From positions 186,001-250,000 of the forward strand of contig NZ_WBWA01000001.1 of assembly GCF_008932295.1 (NCBI RefSeq): 64,000 nt of DNA, in the 5' to 3' direction. Positions within the stretch are counted from its first letter, which is position 1. The number at the start of each line of letters is the position of its first letter. Under the pieces are notes generated by a model that was given only the letters and a program-made list of their open reading frames with translations, did no database searches and was not told the origin of the DNA. Below, piece by piece: positions 20,789-29,538 of this stretch. This stretch comes from Brucella tritici (GTDB taxonomy: Bacteria > Pseudomonadota > Alphaproteobacteria > Rhizobiales > Rhizobiaceae). The translations under genes were made by a program, and so were the position numbers.

Positions 20789-22096
20789 TTAGTCCCGTTT
20801 GGCCTTGAGACTCATGCAGAGGAAGAATCCAAGGATCGGGAAGATGGACAGGGCCAGCAGCGACAACGAGAAGCTGTCAGTGGTGGATTTGACCCATCCG
20901 ACCAGATACGGTCCGGTAAAACCGCCAAGCTGCGCGAAGCCGTTGATGGCCGCAAGTCCGCCAGCGGCAGCAGCGCCGGACAGGAACTGTGTCGGCAGCG
21001 TCCAGAACACGCCGAGATAGGACCACAGGAAAAACGCGCAGACCGACAGGAGCACGAGGCTCATGATCGGCGACGGAGCCAGCGCGCTGGCAGCAAGGAA
21101 GATACCGCCGAACAGGCCGGCAATCGCCGTGTGAATCTTGCGCTCACCGGTACGGTCCGAACTGCGTGAAATCACGACAAGTCCGATCGCGGCAAACACG
21201 AACGGAATGGCCGAGATCAGTCCAGTCTGTGCCGCAGTGTAGTCGCCAAGGCTCTTTACGATTTGCGGCAGCCACATGATGACGCCGTAAACAGCGATAC
21301 CGTTGAACATATAGACCAGCGTCAGAAGCCAGACGCGGTAATCGCTGAACACTTCTTTCAGCGAATGACGGGTATCGGCCTGCTTGCCCTGATTTTCCTT
21401 GGCAAGTTCGGCCATCAACCATGCGCGTTCTTCCGCTGTCAGCCAGCGCTGGTCCTTTTCAGGACTGTCGACCAGATAGAAGAAGGTCACGACGCCGAGG
21501 AGCACGGCGGGAATTCCTTCGAGAATGAACATCGCCTGCCAGCCGTGCAGACCGAAAAGCCCCTCGCCCGCATCCATCAGCCAGCCGGAGAACGGTGCGC
21601 CCACAACGATGGAAAGCACGGTTGCCGTCATGAACAAGGCCGTTGCGCGACCACGTTCCTTGGCCGGGAACCAGTAGGTGAGATAAAGCAGAACGCCCGG
21701 TGCAAAACCGGCTTCTGCGACACCCAGCAGAAAGCGCAGGATGTAGAACGAAACCGGGCCCTGCACGAAAGCCATGGCGCAAGACACAAGCCCCCACGTG
21801 ACCATGATGCGCGCAATCCAGACGCGCGAGCCGAGCTTGTGCAGCATCATGTTGCTCGGCACTTCGAACAGCATGTAGCCAATGAAGAAAATGCCCGCAC
21901 CAACGCCGAACATATAAGGCGTCAGACCGATATCATTGTTCATGTGAAGCGCGGCATAGCCTATATTCACACGGTCGAGATAGTTGACGATGAAGCAGAT
22001 AAAGCAGAACAGAACGATCCGCAGATTGAGCTTGCGAATGGTACTGTCGCGCAGGTCGGGCGTTGCGCCGACCGCACTCAGAGTGGAATTGACCAC
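20789..22096 (-). CDS. MFS transporter, anion:cation symporter (ACS) family
   Basis: 435-residue, 12-helix carrier. The helix-1 region CFIVNYLDRVNIGYAALHMN and the motif GVAEAGFAPGVLLYLTYWFP are hallmarks of ACS members that import organic anions (tartrate, hydroxy-dicarboxylates, phthalate, aldonates) with protons. Starts at GTG 22096 with GGGAGGA upstream. Divergent from an SDR and an isocitrate-lyase-superfamily gene, so it probably imports the acid these degrade. Confidence 0.88.
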   Translation of the reverse strand: MVNSTLSAVGATPDLRDSTIRKLNLRIVLFCFICFIVNYLDRVNIGYAALHMNNDIGLTPYMFGVGAGIFFIGYMLFEVPSNMMLHKLGSRVWIARIMVTWGLVSCAMAFVQGPVSFYILRFLLGVAEAGFAPGVLLYLTYWFPAKERGRATALFMTATVLSIVVGAPFSGWLMDAGEGLFGLHGWQAMFILEGIPAVLLGVVTFFYLVDSPEKDQRWLTAEERAWLMAELAKENQGKQADTRHSLKEVFSDYRVWLLTLVYMFNGIAVYGVIMWLPQIVKSLGDYTAAQTGLISAIPFVFAAIGLVVISRSSDRTGERKIHTAIAGLFGGIFLAASALAPSPIMSLVLLSVCAFFLWSYLGVFWTLPTQFLSGAAAAGGLAAINGFAQLGGFTGPYLVGWVKSTTDSFSLSLLALSIFPILGFFLCMSLKAKRD

Positions 22097-22334
22097 GATG
22101 TCCTCCCAGGTCTCCGCTCACATTCCAGCATGAGCGGCATGCAATAATCGTTGCGGGAGCTGACACGTGATGATGCGCTCTCCCGTTCAGAGCTTTATCT
22201 GCGGAAACGGAGCCGGGGCCATTCCGGCATGTTTCCAGCAGACAGGCAATCCCGATCACGGACAGGCCATTGGCACAGATCCGGCCGTTATCGTCTCACT
22301 CCCATTGCAATGATTAGCGTGCAAACAGCAACTT

Positions 22335-22360
22335 TACAAGTAGAATACAAAATCTTGTAC
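22335..22360. promoter_or_regulatory. Candidate GntR/FCD operator in the MFS/SDR divergent promoter
   Basis: TACAA-AATC-TTGTA (22346-22359) is a perfect inverted repeat, with a further half-site TACAAG at 22335-22340. Position between two divergent genes of the same module and TTGTA/TACAA arms fit FCD-type GntR operators. The rest of the 389-bp gap (22097-22485) holds no gene I can support. Confidence 0.55.
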
Positions 22361-22485
22361 CCTAGATTGACAGAGGAGCCGGTCCATGGCTTTTAAAGCT
22401 ACCGTTGCCGAAAGGTTGAGTCCGCGGATTCTCTTCGGCGACCCGTGGGCGCAAAGCGACGCCTTTCTTCGAGGAGGAAGATTTC

Positions 22486-23250
22486 ATGACGACGAATCCA
22501 ACAGCCTTTCCGGCCGATTTTTTTGCGGACCGGGTGGTGCTCATTACCGGCGGCGCATCAGGCATTGGCAAAGCCGTTGCCGAAAAGCTCATCGCGTTCA
22601 AGGCCAGGGTCGTGCTTTGGGATGTGAACGGCGCTCGCCTGCAGGAAATGGCGGACAAACATGGCGAGCAGGTTCTGACGGCCATTGTGGATGTCTCCGA
22701 CAAGGCCGCCGTTGATCGCGCGGCGCACCATATCACCACGAAATGGGGTGGCATCGACCACCTGGTCAACAATGCGGGCATTATCGGCCAGCGCATGACC
22801 GTGAAGGAATTCGATGCCGATGAGCTGGACCGCGTGCTGGCCGTCAATCTGAAAAGCGTGTTCTACGTTTCCAGCGCTTTCCTCAACAATCAGGGCAAGA
22901 AGCCGAATAAATCGGTTGTCGGCCTGTCCTCCATCGCCGGTCGTACTGGCGGCATGGTCGGTAATATCGCCTATGCGACGACCAAGGGAGCAATCGCTTC
23001 CTACACCTACGCGCTTGCCAAGGAGCTCGCGCCGGAAATCCGCGTCAATGCACTGGCGCCCGGCGTGATCGACACGGAAATCCAGAAGGATGTTTTTGCC
23101 GATCCTGCCAATATCGCCAAAATGGCTGACCTCATTCCATTGAAGCGGCTTGGAACTGCCGATGAAGTTGCAGACGCGGCCATCTGGCTGCTGTCGCCGG
23201 GAGCGGCCTATATTACAGGCGTCGTGCTTGACGTTTCGGGCGGGCGATAA
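22486..23250 (+). CDS. SDR family oxidoreductase (hydroxy-acid or polyol dehydrogenase)
   Basis: 254-residue classical SDR. Cofactor motif TGGASGIG (about residues 21-28) with Asp following strand beta-2 (LWDVNG), which favours NAD+. NNAG motif, catalytic Ser in SSIAGRTG and YATTKGA Tyr-Lys pair; typical C-terminus ITGVVLDVSGGR. ATG at 22486 has GAGGAGGAAG. It is 10 bp upstream of a C-C lyase-type gene, suggesting that it oxidises a hydroxy-acid whose keto product is then cleaved. Confidence 0.88.
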   Translation: MTTNPTAFPADFFADRVVLITGGASGIGKAVAEKLIAFKARVVLWDVNGARLQEMADKHGEQVLTAIVDVSDKAAVDRAAHHITTKWGGIDHLVNNAGIIGQRMTVKEFDADELDRVLAVNLKSVFYVSSAFLNNQGKKPNKSVVGLSSIAGRTGGMVGNIAYATTKGAIASYTYALAKELAPEIRVNALAPGVIDTEIQKDVFADPANIAKMADLIPLKRLGTADEVADAAIWLLSPGAAYITGVVLDVSGGR

Positions 23251-23260
23251 GGAGACGACG

Positions 23261-24127
23261 ATGACGCAGGCAAAGGCCCTGAAAAACCTCATCGAAACCG
23301 GTCGCATCATTCAGGCGCCGGGTGCACCCGATCCGCTGACCGCCCGCCTTGTGCAGCAGGCAGGGTTTCCGGCCATCTACATGACCGGGTTCGGTGCGAC
23401 GGCAAGCCGCCTCGGCACGCCCGATCTGGGTCTCCTCACGCAGACAGAAATGACAACCCATGCGCGGGATATGACCCGCGTGGTGGATATTCCGGTCATC
23501 GCCGATGCCGATACTGGTTACGGCGGCCCGGCCAATATCGTGCGCACGGTGGAGGAATATATCCAGTCCGGCGTCGCTGCCATTCATCTGGAAGACCAGA
23601 TGGCGCCGAAACGCTGCGGCCAGCTTGCCGGTATCCGGCTGATCCCGGCAGAAGAAAATGTGCGTCGCCTCAAATGCGCGATTGCGGCGCGCGCCGACAA
23701 GGACTTGCTCCTGATCGCCCGCACCGACGCCATGCCTGCGGCTGGAGCGGAAGAAGCGATCCGTCGCGCGAAAATGTATCAGGATACGGGTGTCGATCTT
23801 GTCTTTGTCGATGGCATCAAGACTATTGCGGAAGTCGAAGCCGTCGCCCGCCACGTCGAAGGACCGAAGGTCGTCAGCATTGTCGACGGCAACGAAACCG
23901 TGGCTTTGACGGCCACCGACCTCGAACAGATGGGCTTCAACGTCGTGTTCTATGCGCTTTCAACGCTGTTCTCGGCGGTCAAGGCAGTGAGCGATACGCT
24001 GTCAGTTCTCAAGCGTGACGGTACGCCGAAAGCCCGCGCCAGCGATATGATTACGTATCAGCAATATTGCGACATCGTGGATCTGAAAAAGTTTCAGGAT
24101 CTCGATGAGGAATATGGCTGGTCATAA
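23261..24127 (+). CDS. Isocitrate lyase/PEP mutase superfamily C-C lyase or decarboxylase
   Basis: 288-residue TIM-barrel enzyme. Metal-binding motif IADADTGYGGPANIVRTV, active-site loop KRCGQLAG (Cys near residue 119) and IARTDA are typical of the isocitrate lyase superfamily. The KRCG cysteine favours a lyase (2-methylisocitrate, 2,3-dimethylmalate or related) over a phosphonomutase or a pure oxaloacetate decarboxylase. ATG at 23261 follows AAGGAG. Second gene of a two-gene unit and followed by a strong terminator. Substrate unknown. Confidence 0.87.
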   Translation: MTQAKALKNLIETGRIIQAPGAPDPLTARLVQQAGFPAIYMTGFGATASRLGTPDLGLLTQTEMTTHARDMTRVVDIPVIADADTGYGGPANIVRTVEEYIQSGVAAIHLEDQMAPKRCGQLAGIRLIPAEENVRRLKCAIAARADKDLLLIARTDAMPAAGAEEAIRRAKMYQDTGVDLVFVDGIKTIAEVEAVARHVEGPKVVSIVDGNETVALTATDLEQMGFNVVFYALSTLFSAVKAVSDTLSVLKRDGTPKARASDMITYQQYCDIVDLKKFQDLDEEYGWS

Positions 24128-24140
24128 TCGGACTAGCCGA

Positions 24141-24164
24141 GGCAGGCGGCGACGCCTGCCTTTT
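24141..24164 (+). terminator. Rho-independent terminator
   Basis: Perfect 8-bp GC-rich stem GGCAGGCG / CGCCTGCC with a 4-nt loop followed by TTTT, 13 bp after the lyase-type gene and abutting the convergent RES gene stop. Confidence 0.85.
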
Positions 24165-24829
24165 CAGGCACTAAGCTTCTTCGCCTGAATGCGCGGCGAT
24201 GCTCTTTCGACCGTGATTTCATAATGGTCGCCTTGCGTTACCTCAGCGATACGGCTTGGACGAAACGCAACTGCATTGATGCCGCCTTCGTGGCGCAAAC
24301 TGTCGAACAGAATTCCGAACTCGCCGCCCTTGCGCATTTCTTCGCCGAACTTCTGTGAAGCGGCATAATCTGTCGGATCATAGACGGCAGGTAATGTTGC
24401 CTGCTCGCCGCATATATCGACGAAATCCTCTTCCAGCTTCGCCGCATAGACCCGAAATGTACGGGCCAGACCGTCCTGCCGCGTTGCAACGGTTTCGCGA
24501 CGCATGTGGTGCGCAACCTCGACGACGGACGTGGTCAACCGCGCCGCCGCATACCAGGCGCCAAGCTCAGGACCGTTGAAGCGCATGCCGCCCGGCGCCA
24601 CATGCAGAAACGTCGCCATGATGATGCTGGAATTGAGCCTGCCGAACACCCATTCCTCGTGTGGAAGGCGCTGCAATCGTTCACTCAGAAGACGATCGTT
24701 CGTCCAGCCTGCCAGTTCCATCACCGCTTCCAGATCGGCAGCGGTAGCAACGGTATCAAAAAGACCAATCGGCGGAAACCGCGACGGGATCAGACGATAG
24801 CTTGGTTGTGGAGCAGGATTGCGCCTCAC
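24164..24829 (-). CDS. RES-domain toxin
   Basis: 221-residue protein with the RES domain named for conserved Arg, Glu and Ser: Arg in YRLIPSRFPP, Glu in SVVEVAHH and Ser in ILFDSLRHEGG. Characterised RES toxins break down NAD+ (by phosphorolysis or ADP-ribosyl transfer), arresting growth. Starts with GTG at 24829 overlapping the antitoxin stop (GTGA), so synthesis is coupled to the antitoxin. C-terminus ends in a standard RES arrangement. Pair is complete and intact. Confidence 0.88.
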   Translation of the reverse strand: MRRNPAPQPSYRLIPSRFPPIGLFDTVATAADLEAVMELAGWTNDRLLSERLQRLPHEEWVFGRLNSSIIMATFLHVAPGGMRFNGPELGAWYAAARLTTSVVEVAHHMRRETVATRQDGLARTFRVYAAKLEEDFVDICGEQATLPAVYDPTDYAASQKFGEEMRKGGEFGILFDSLRHEGGINAVAFRPSRIAEVTQGDHYEITVERASPRIQAKKLSA

Positions 24830-25353
24830 GAGAACACCACGTCTTCATCCCGATAAGGCCGGAACGCGCGATCCAGTTCGTTCGGCTCCATGTAAAGGCC
24901 GCCACGCGCCGCATCCAGAAACCGGCGAACCGTCAGCAAGCCATCCTGCAGACCGCTCGTTATCAGGCTCAACGGCGGATGACCGCCGAAGACACCGGAC
25001 TGGTTGAGCGTGTGCAGCCAGCGGATGCCAGCTTTCTCATCGGAATAAAGCACGCCCAGCGCCTGATGAATGCCAAGCACAGCGGACAAGCGCATCAATA
25101 CGTCCACATCCAGCGTGATTTCGCGATGCTCGCGCACCGCCTTCACCCAATTGTAATAGGTTGATCTTGAAGGCAGTCCCAGCACCATAAGCCGCTGCTG
25201 CTCGTCCAGCCCCCAGAGATCGGCAATAGCAAGAAAGGTGCGCAGGCCCGGTCCGCTCAACCGCTTGCGCGAATGCGGAGAAAAGCGGGCCGCATCGAGA
25301 ATATCCGGTCCCTTGCCTATCATTGACTTCAACACCGCATTGCTTCTGGCCAT
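24826..25353 (-). CDS. Xre/MbcA/ParS-type antitoxin (DUF2384) of the RES pair
   Basis: 175-residue protein: N-terminal Xre-like helix-turn-helix (about residues 45-80, LWGLDEQQRLMVLGLPSRST) and C-terminal MbcA/ParS toxin-binding region with GIRWLHTLN and the LTVRRFLDAARGG segment. It precedes the RES toxin and overlaps it by 4 bp. ATG at 25353 has GGAGG upstream. It should neutralise the toxin and repress the operon; a TAGTCCAAATTTAGACT inverted repeat at about 25383-25399 just upstream could be its operator. Confidence 0.87.
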   Translation of the reverse strand: MARSNAVLKSMIGKGPDILDAARFSPHSRKRLSGPGLRTFLAIADLWGLDEQQRLMVLGLPSRSTYYNWVKAVREHREITLDVDVLMRLSAVLGIHQALGVLYSDEKAGIRWLHTLNQSGVFGGHPPLSLITSGLQDGLLTVRRFLDAARGGLYMEPNELDRAFRPYRDEDVVFS

Positions 25354-25437
25354 GATTGCCTCCGATCGTCCAGATCAGAATATAGTCCAAATTTAGACTT
25401 TTGCAACCTGACGGTGTTTCAGCCGGTAAGACACGCT

Positions 25438-27288
25438 TTATTCGGCGGCGATAAGAGGCGTTTCCGCAGCCACGTCCGGCATTGTATCGAAATGGACCGG
25501 ACGCAGCGAGACATAGCCGTTGCGGATGTCCAGCACGTGCGAATAGACGCTCTGGCCGTTTTCGAGCTGCGGCAGCTTGTCCTCATGCATGATGCTGATG
25601 ACGATAGCTTGCGGGCAGCGTGTCTTCAGCGCCTCATGGAAACGCATCTTGGAAGCCGGATCGAGGGCTCCGGTTGCCTCGTCGAGGAAAATGACCGACG
25701 GCTTGTGCAAGAGAATACGCGCCAGCACGATCTTCTGCTTCTGGCCTCCGGAAAGAACCATGTCCCAAGGCGTGCCATCGGCATCGGCGTCATTCATGCG
25801 CTCGATGAATTCGCCCAACCCCGCCTCGTGCAGCACAGCAGCAACAGCCAAATCACTGAACAGGTTCTCATCGGTGGGCAGGCTGACAAGCTGCTTCAAG
25901 GAGACGGAGGGGAACTTGGCCTCCTGGGTCGCATAAAACGAGGTGGCTTTCTGCGGATAGATGATATCGCCGGTGCCATATGGCCACAGGCCATTCAGCG
26001 CCTTTACGAAGGAAGTTTTGCCCGAACCGGATTCACCGCGCATATAGACCCAGTCGCCTGAACGAATATTGATCACGCCAGAGCGCAGGAACGCTGCTTC
26101 GCTGTCCGCTCCCTGCATGAGGGTGAGATTGCGTACCGACAGGCCGAAACGCGGATGCTGTTCGGCAAAAGCGAAGCGATTGATACCGGAGCGGCTGTAA
26201 AATTCCGTCGGATCCTGAACATTCTCGATGGCCTGCGCGAGGCCGATCACGCGGCCCGCATTGGCGCGCAGATTGGCAATTGCCGGCATGACCTGAATAA
26301 ACCACGAGCAATCATTGATCATCGCAGCGACGAGTTCCGCGCCCGTCACATAGTTACGGAAACTGACGGAGCCGCTCATATAAGGCAGAAGGCCCGGAAT
26401 ATAGGCAACGATACGGTTGGAGAGAAAGCCATAGGCCTGCGAGAAAGCGAGATAGGCAGCATCGAAACGGTTAAGCCGGTTCCATGTGCCATCGACATCC
26501 TTGTAAAGACGGTCATTGACCGACCGCTGGACGGCCTCGCCACCGGATGCAGAAATCTGGAAACTGCGACGCAGCAGCGTCGTCCATTCGCCACGATAGG
26601 AACCTTCGGCCTTCTGGATGCCGAGATTGAGGCGCTCCAGACGCTTGCCGATCTTGATCGCGACCAGCGTTCCGAGCGGGACATAGATCACGATTGCAGC
26701 AAAGGCCAGAACGGCGCTGCCATAGCTTCCGAGGAAATCCAGTCCCTCTACGTGGGTGGACATTTCAATCAGCTTCTGGCCAATGAAGAAAGCAGACAGG
26801 AACACGCCGACAATGCCCATGACGAGGCCGATGGCGCCACCAGTCATGCCCTTGATCGATTCCTGCAGGCGCTGATCGATATTGTCCGGCTGATCCTTGC
26901 CCCTGCCCTGTTGCAGATGGAAATGCGTATGCTTGCCGTTTAAAAGCGCAGTGGAGAACTGGTCGTTCAGCCATTTGCGCCATTTACGGTGCAGCGTGGT
27001 GGACAGGAAATGGCGGGAACCGACCAGCATTACGTCCTTTGCCAGCATCAGCAGAACAAGAACGCCTGCATTGGCGGCAATGGTTATGAGAGGATGCTGA
27101 ACAGGCGCAGTGTTGACGTTAACAATAGAATTCATCAGCAGGCCCGAAGCCTCGGCCACCCATACGGTAGTCTTGCTCACGAAGGCCGTCATCAGGAAGA
27201 TTGCGATGGTGAGAGCCCAGGCTTCCTTCCAGCGGTCGGAAACCCAATAGGCGCGCATCAGCCCCCAGAACGACGTCATGTCAGCCAC
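25438..27288 (-). CDS. SbmA/BacA-like ABC transporter, fused membrane and ATPase domains
   Basis: 616-residue half-transporter. Residues about 1-330 carry five to six helices of the SbmA/BacA (peptide and fatty-acyl ABCD-like) type: YVSDRW, FSTALLNGKHTHFHLQ and NIDQRLQES. Residues about 390-600 are an ABC ATPase with Walker A RGESGSGKTS, signature LSGGQKQK and Walker B VIFLDEATGALD. The family (YddA, Rv1819c-like) imports hydrophilic peptides or cobalamin, or moves acyl-CoAs. Distinct from BacA itself, which lacks an ATPase. GTG at 27288 is chosen for the GGGGAGG 6 nt upstream. Single gene. Confidence 0.86.
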   Translation of the reverse strand: MADMTSFWGLMRAYWVSDRWKEAWALTIAIFLMTAFVSKTTVWVAEASGLLMNSIVNVNTAPVQHPLITIAANAGVLVLLMLAKDVMLVGSRHFLSTTLHRKWRKWLNDQFSTALLNGKHTHFHLQQGRGKDQPDNIDQRLQESIKGMTGGAIGLVMGIVGVFLSAFFIGQKLIEMSTHVEGLDFLGSYGSAVLAFAAIVIYVPLGTLVAIKIGKRLERLNLGIQKAEGSYRGEWTTLLRRSFQISASGGEAVQRSVNDRLYKDVDGTWNRLNRFDAAYLAFSQAYGFLSNRIVAYIPGLLPYMSGSVSFRNYVTGAELVAAMINDCSWFIQVMPAIANLRANAGRVIGLAQAIENVQDPTEFYSRSGINRFAFAEQHPRFGLSVRNLTLMQGADSEAAFLRSGVINIRSGDWVYMRGESGSGKTSFVKALNGLWPYGTGDIIYPQKATSFYATQEAKFPSVSLKQLVSLPTDENLFSDLAVAAVLHEAGLGEFIERMNDADADGTPWDMVLSGGQKQKIVLARILLHKPSVIFLDEATGALDPASKMRFHEALKTRCPQAIVISIMHEDKLPQLENGQSVYSHVLDIRNGYVSLRPVHFDTMPDVAAETPLIAAE

Positions 27289-27593
27289 GGCAGACCTCCC
27301 CCTTGCCTGCAAGGATTGCTGTCTGGTCTGCCGGTTTTTGTTCAATCCACACCTCGTTCTGACAACTGGATGATAACGCTTTGTAACATATTGCAACAAA
27401 CTGTGGTTAACGGAGTGTTAATAGTCAACACAAAAGCGGAGCACTAACCCGTGAACATAGGGGTGCGCATCAGCAACAAACTGAAATCGTTAGGCTATCG
27501 GAAACCTAATTATTTTGGATGAAGCACGTGTTTTGCACCGGAAATTCGACGTTTCCGGGGATCATCGCCGATGATTCGAGCAAATCGGCCCTA
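27289..27593. other. 305-bp intergenic stretch, no gene seen
   Basis: Lies between the ABC transporter and LysR genes, both on the minus strand. AT-rich around 27370-27440 (likely the ABC promoter). I see no RNA gene, repeat or clear terminator. Confidence 0.6.
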
Positions 27594-28496
27594 CTAGGCT
27601 GCAAGATAGGTCTGCAAACGCGGCACTACAAAATCAAGGAATACACGGACCCGCTGCGGCAGTCGCGCACCGCCAAGAAATACGGCGTGTACTTCCTCTA
27701 TATCGTTTTCGACCGCCTCGGCCAGAACCTCCACCAGTGCGCCGGAAGCGAGGTCGTTCCGTGCGTGATAATCGCCGATCCGAGCGAGCCCCAGTCCCGC
27801 GACAGCCATGCGCCTGACCGTTTCCCCATTATTGGCCAGCAGTGAACCGTAGACCGCGCGATCCACGATGCGACCGCTTTCCTTCAGCGGCCAGACAGGT
27901 GCTGCACGGCGGAAATTGAAACCGATGCAATTGTGATCGGCAAGGTCGTCTATGGTCAACGGCGTACCGCAACGTTCCAGATAGGCGGGGGCCGCCACGA
28001 TCTTGCGCCGGGCCGTGCCAAGCTTGCGCGCCATCATGCTGGAATTCGGCAAGGTGCCGATGCGGAAAGCCACGTCGGTGCGATCAAGATAAAGATCAAC
28101 CAGCTCATCCGACAGGGACAGGTCGATCACGATATTCGGATAGGCCGACAGAAATTCCGGCAACAAAGGCTCCAGCGCCAGCGTGCCCAATGCCACCGAA
28201 GCGTTGACGCGCACGGTGCCGCCCGTGCTCGCAGAACCTTGCGAAAGCTCGCGTTCGACTTCCTCGAAATCGCGCAGCAGCCCCTGACTACGCTCATAAT
28301 AAATCTGCCCCTCGGTCGTCAGCGACAGGCGGCGGGACGAGCGCTCCAGAAGCCGCACACCAAGCCTTGCTTCGATACGGGATATGAGTTTGCTGATGGT
28401 CGAAGGATTCATACGCAGAAGACGGGCTGCTTCGGAGAAACTGCCCGTTTCCACCACCCGCAAAAAGACCTGCATTTCGCCAACGCGATTATCCAT
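27594..28496 (-). CDS. LysR-family transcriptional regulator
   Basis: 300-residue LysR protein: helix-turn-helix in residues about 8-60 (SFSEAARLLRMNPSTISKLI), linker, then a type-2 periplasmic-binding-like effector domain with GTVRVNASVALG. It belongs to the subgroup that usually controls adjacent divergent oxidoreductase or efflux genes (AaeR/DsdC-like). ATG at 28496 has GGAG 6 nt upstream. Divergent from an aldo/keto reductase and an MFS exporter; a 23-bp palindrome lies 10 bp upstream of its start. Confidence 0.9.
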   Translation of the reverse strand: MDNRVGEMQVFLRVVETGSFSEAARLLRMNPSTISKLISRIEARLGVRLLERSSRRLSLTTEGQIYYERSQGLLRDFEEVERELSQGSASTGGTVRVNASVALGTLALEPLLPEFLSAYPNIVIDLSLSDELVDLYLDRTDVAFRIGTLPNSSMMARKLGTARRKIVAAPAYLERCGTPLTIDDLADHNCIGFNFRRAAPVWPLKESGRIVDRAVYGSLLANNGETVRRMAVAGLGLARIGDYHARNDLASGALVEVLAEAVENDIEEVHAVFLGGARLPQRVRVFLDFVVPRLQTYLAA

Positions 28497-28506
28497 CGCC
28501 CGCTCC

Positions 28507-28529
28507 ATCTGTGAAACTGTTTCACAGAT
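28507..28529. promoter_or_regulatory. Perfect 23-bp palindrome in the LysR/AKR divergent region
   Basis: Arms ATCTGTGAAAC (28507-28517) and GTTTCACAGAT (28519-28529) around a single T. It contains a T-N11-A arrangement typical of LysR boxes and lies right at the LysR leader, so autoregulation plus control of the divergent genes is likely. Confidence 0.72.
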
Positions 28530-28705
28530 AATGTGGATTCCGAGCGGATTTTCAAGCCCACGCGATTATCCTATTTCTGCTTCACGAAATCAAACCTGAC
28601 CGAAAATTGCTTGGTACAGGATCAACAAGATGACGGCCCGAAGCATGAGCCTCCCAAGCTCGCGCTCCCCCGCGAAACGCCGAAGGCCAATCGACAGGAG
28701 ATAAT

Positions 28706-29530
28706 ATGAAAATCGTGAACGCACATGGCGCGGCCATACCCGCGCTCGGCTTCGGCGTTTTCCGCATGACGGACGCGGAAGTGGAAAACGTCATTCCGGC
28801 AGCGCTGGAAGCTGGCTTCCGCCATTTCGATACAGCGCAGATCTACCAGAACGAGGCTGCCCTCGGGCGCGCACTGGAAAAGGCAGGCGCGCGACGCGAA
28901 GACCTGTTCCTCACCACAAAAGTCTGGGTCGATAATTATAGCCCCGAAAAATTCAGCGCATCCGTCGACGAAAGCCTCGACAAGCTGAAAGTGGATCAGG
29001 TCGACCTCCTGCTTCTGCACTGGCCTGCCGACAAGGTGGCTATTGCCGACCAGATTGACATGCTGAACGCTGTGCAAGCGGCAGGCAAGACGCGTTTCAT
29101 CGGCGTGAGCAATCAGAATGTCGCACAGATGAAAGAGTCCATCCTTCGCAGTGCCGCGCCCATCGTCACCAACCAGATCGAGGTTCATCCCTATCTCGAC
29201 CAGAATGCCGTAGCAGAAGCCGCAAAGACAGCAGGCCTTGCCATCACCGCCTATTACGGCATGGCTGATGGCGCAGTGCCGCGCGACCCCGTCTTGCAGG
29301 CCATTGGCGCCCGATACGGCAAGACTGCCGCTCAGGTCGGTCTGCGCTGGCTGATTGAACGCGGCTTCATCGCCCTTTCCAAGACGGCCAAGCCCGAGCG
29401 TGTCGCTGAAAATTTCGACATCTTCGACTTTGAGCTCAGTGCTGAAGACATGACGGCGATTTCCAAACTCGCCCGCCCCGATGGACGACTGGTCAGCCCT
29501 GAAGGGCTGGCTCCAGTCTGGGACAAATAA
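28706..29530 (+). CDS. Aldo/keto reductase
   Basis: 274-residue NADPH-dependent reductase of the AKR5-like (2,5-diketo-gluconate reductase/DkgB) group. Catalytic tetrad: Asp in FDTAQIYQNE, Tyr in the same motif, Lys in TTKVWVD and His in LLLLHWP. GSGVSN-type segment reads IGVSNQN. ATG at 28706 has AGGAG. It is 8 bp upstream of an MFS exporter and divergent from LysR, suggesting aldehyde detoxification with efflux. Confidence 0.9.
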   Translation: MKIVNAHGAAIPALGFGVFRMTDAEVENVIPAALEAGFRHFDTAQIYQNEAALGRALEKAGARREDLFLTTKVWVDNYSPEKFSASVDESLDKLKVDQVDLLLLHWPADKVAIADQIDMLNAVQAAGKTRFIGVSNQNVAQMKESILRSAAPIVTNQIEVHPYLDQNAVAEAAKTAGLAITAYYGMADGAVPRDPVLQAIGARYGKTAAQVGLRWLIERGFIALSKTAKPERVAENFDIFDFELSAEDMTAISKLARPDGRLVSPEGLAPVWDK

Positions 29531-29538
29531 CGGAGATT

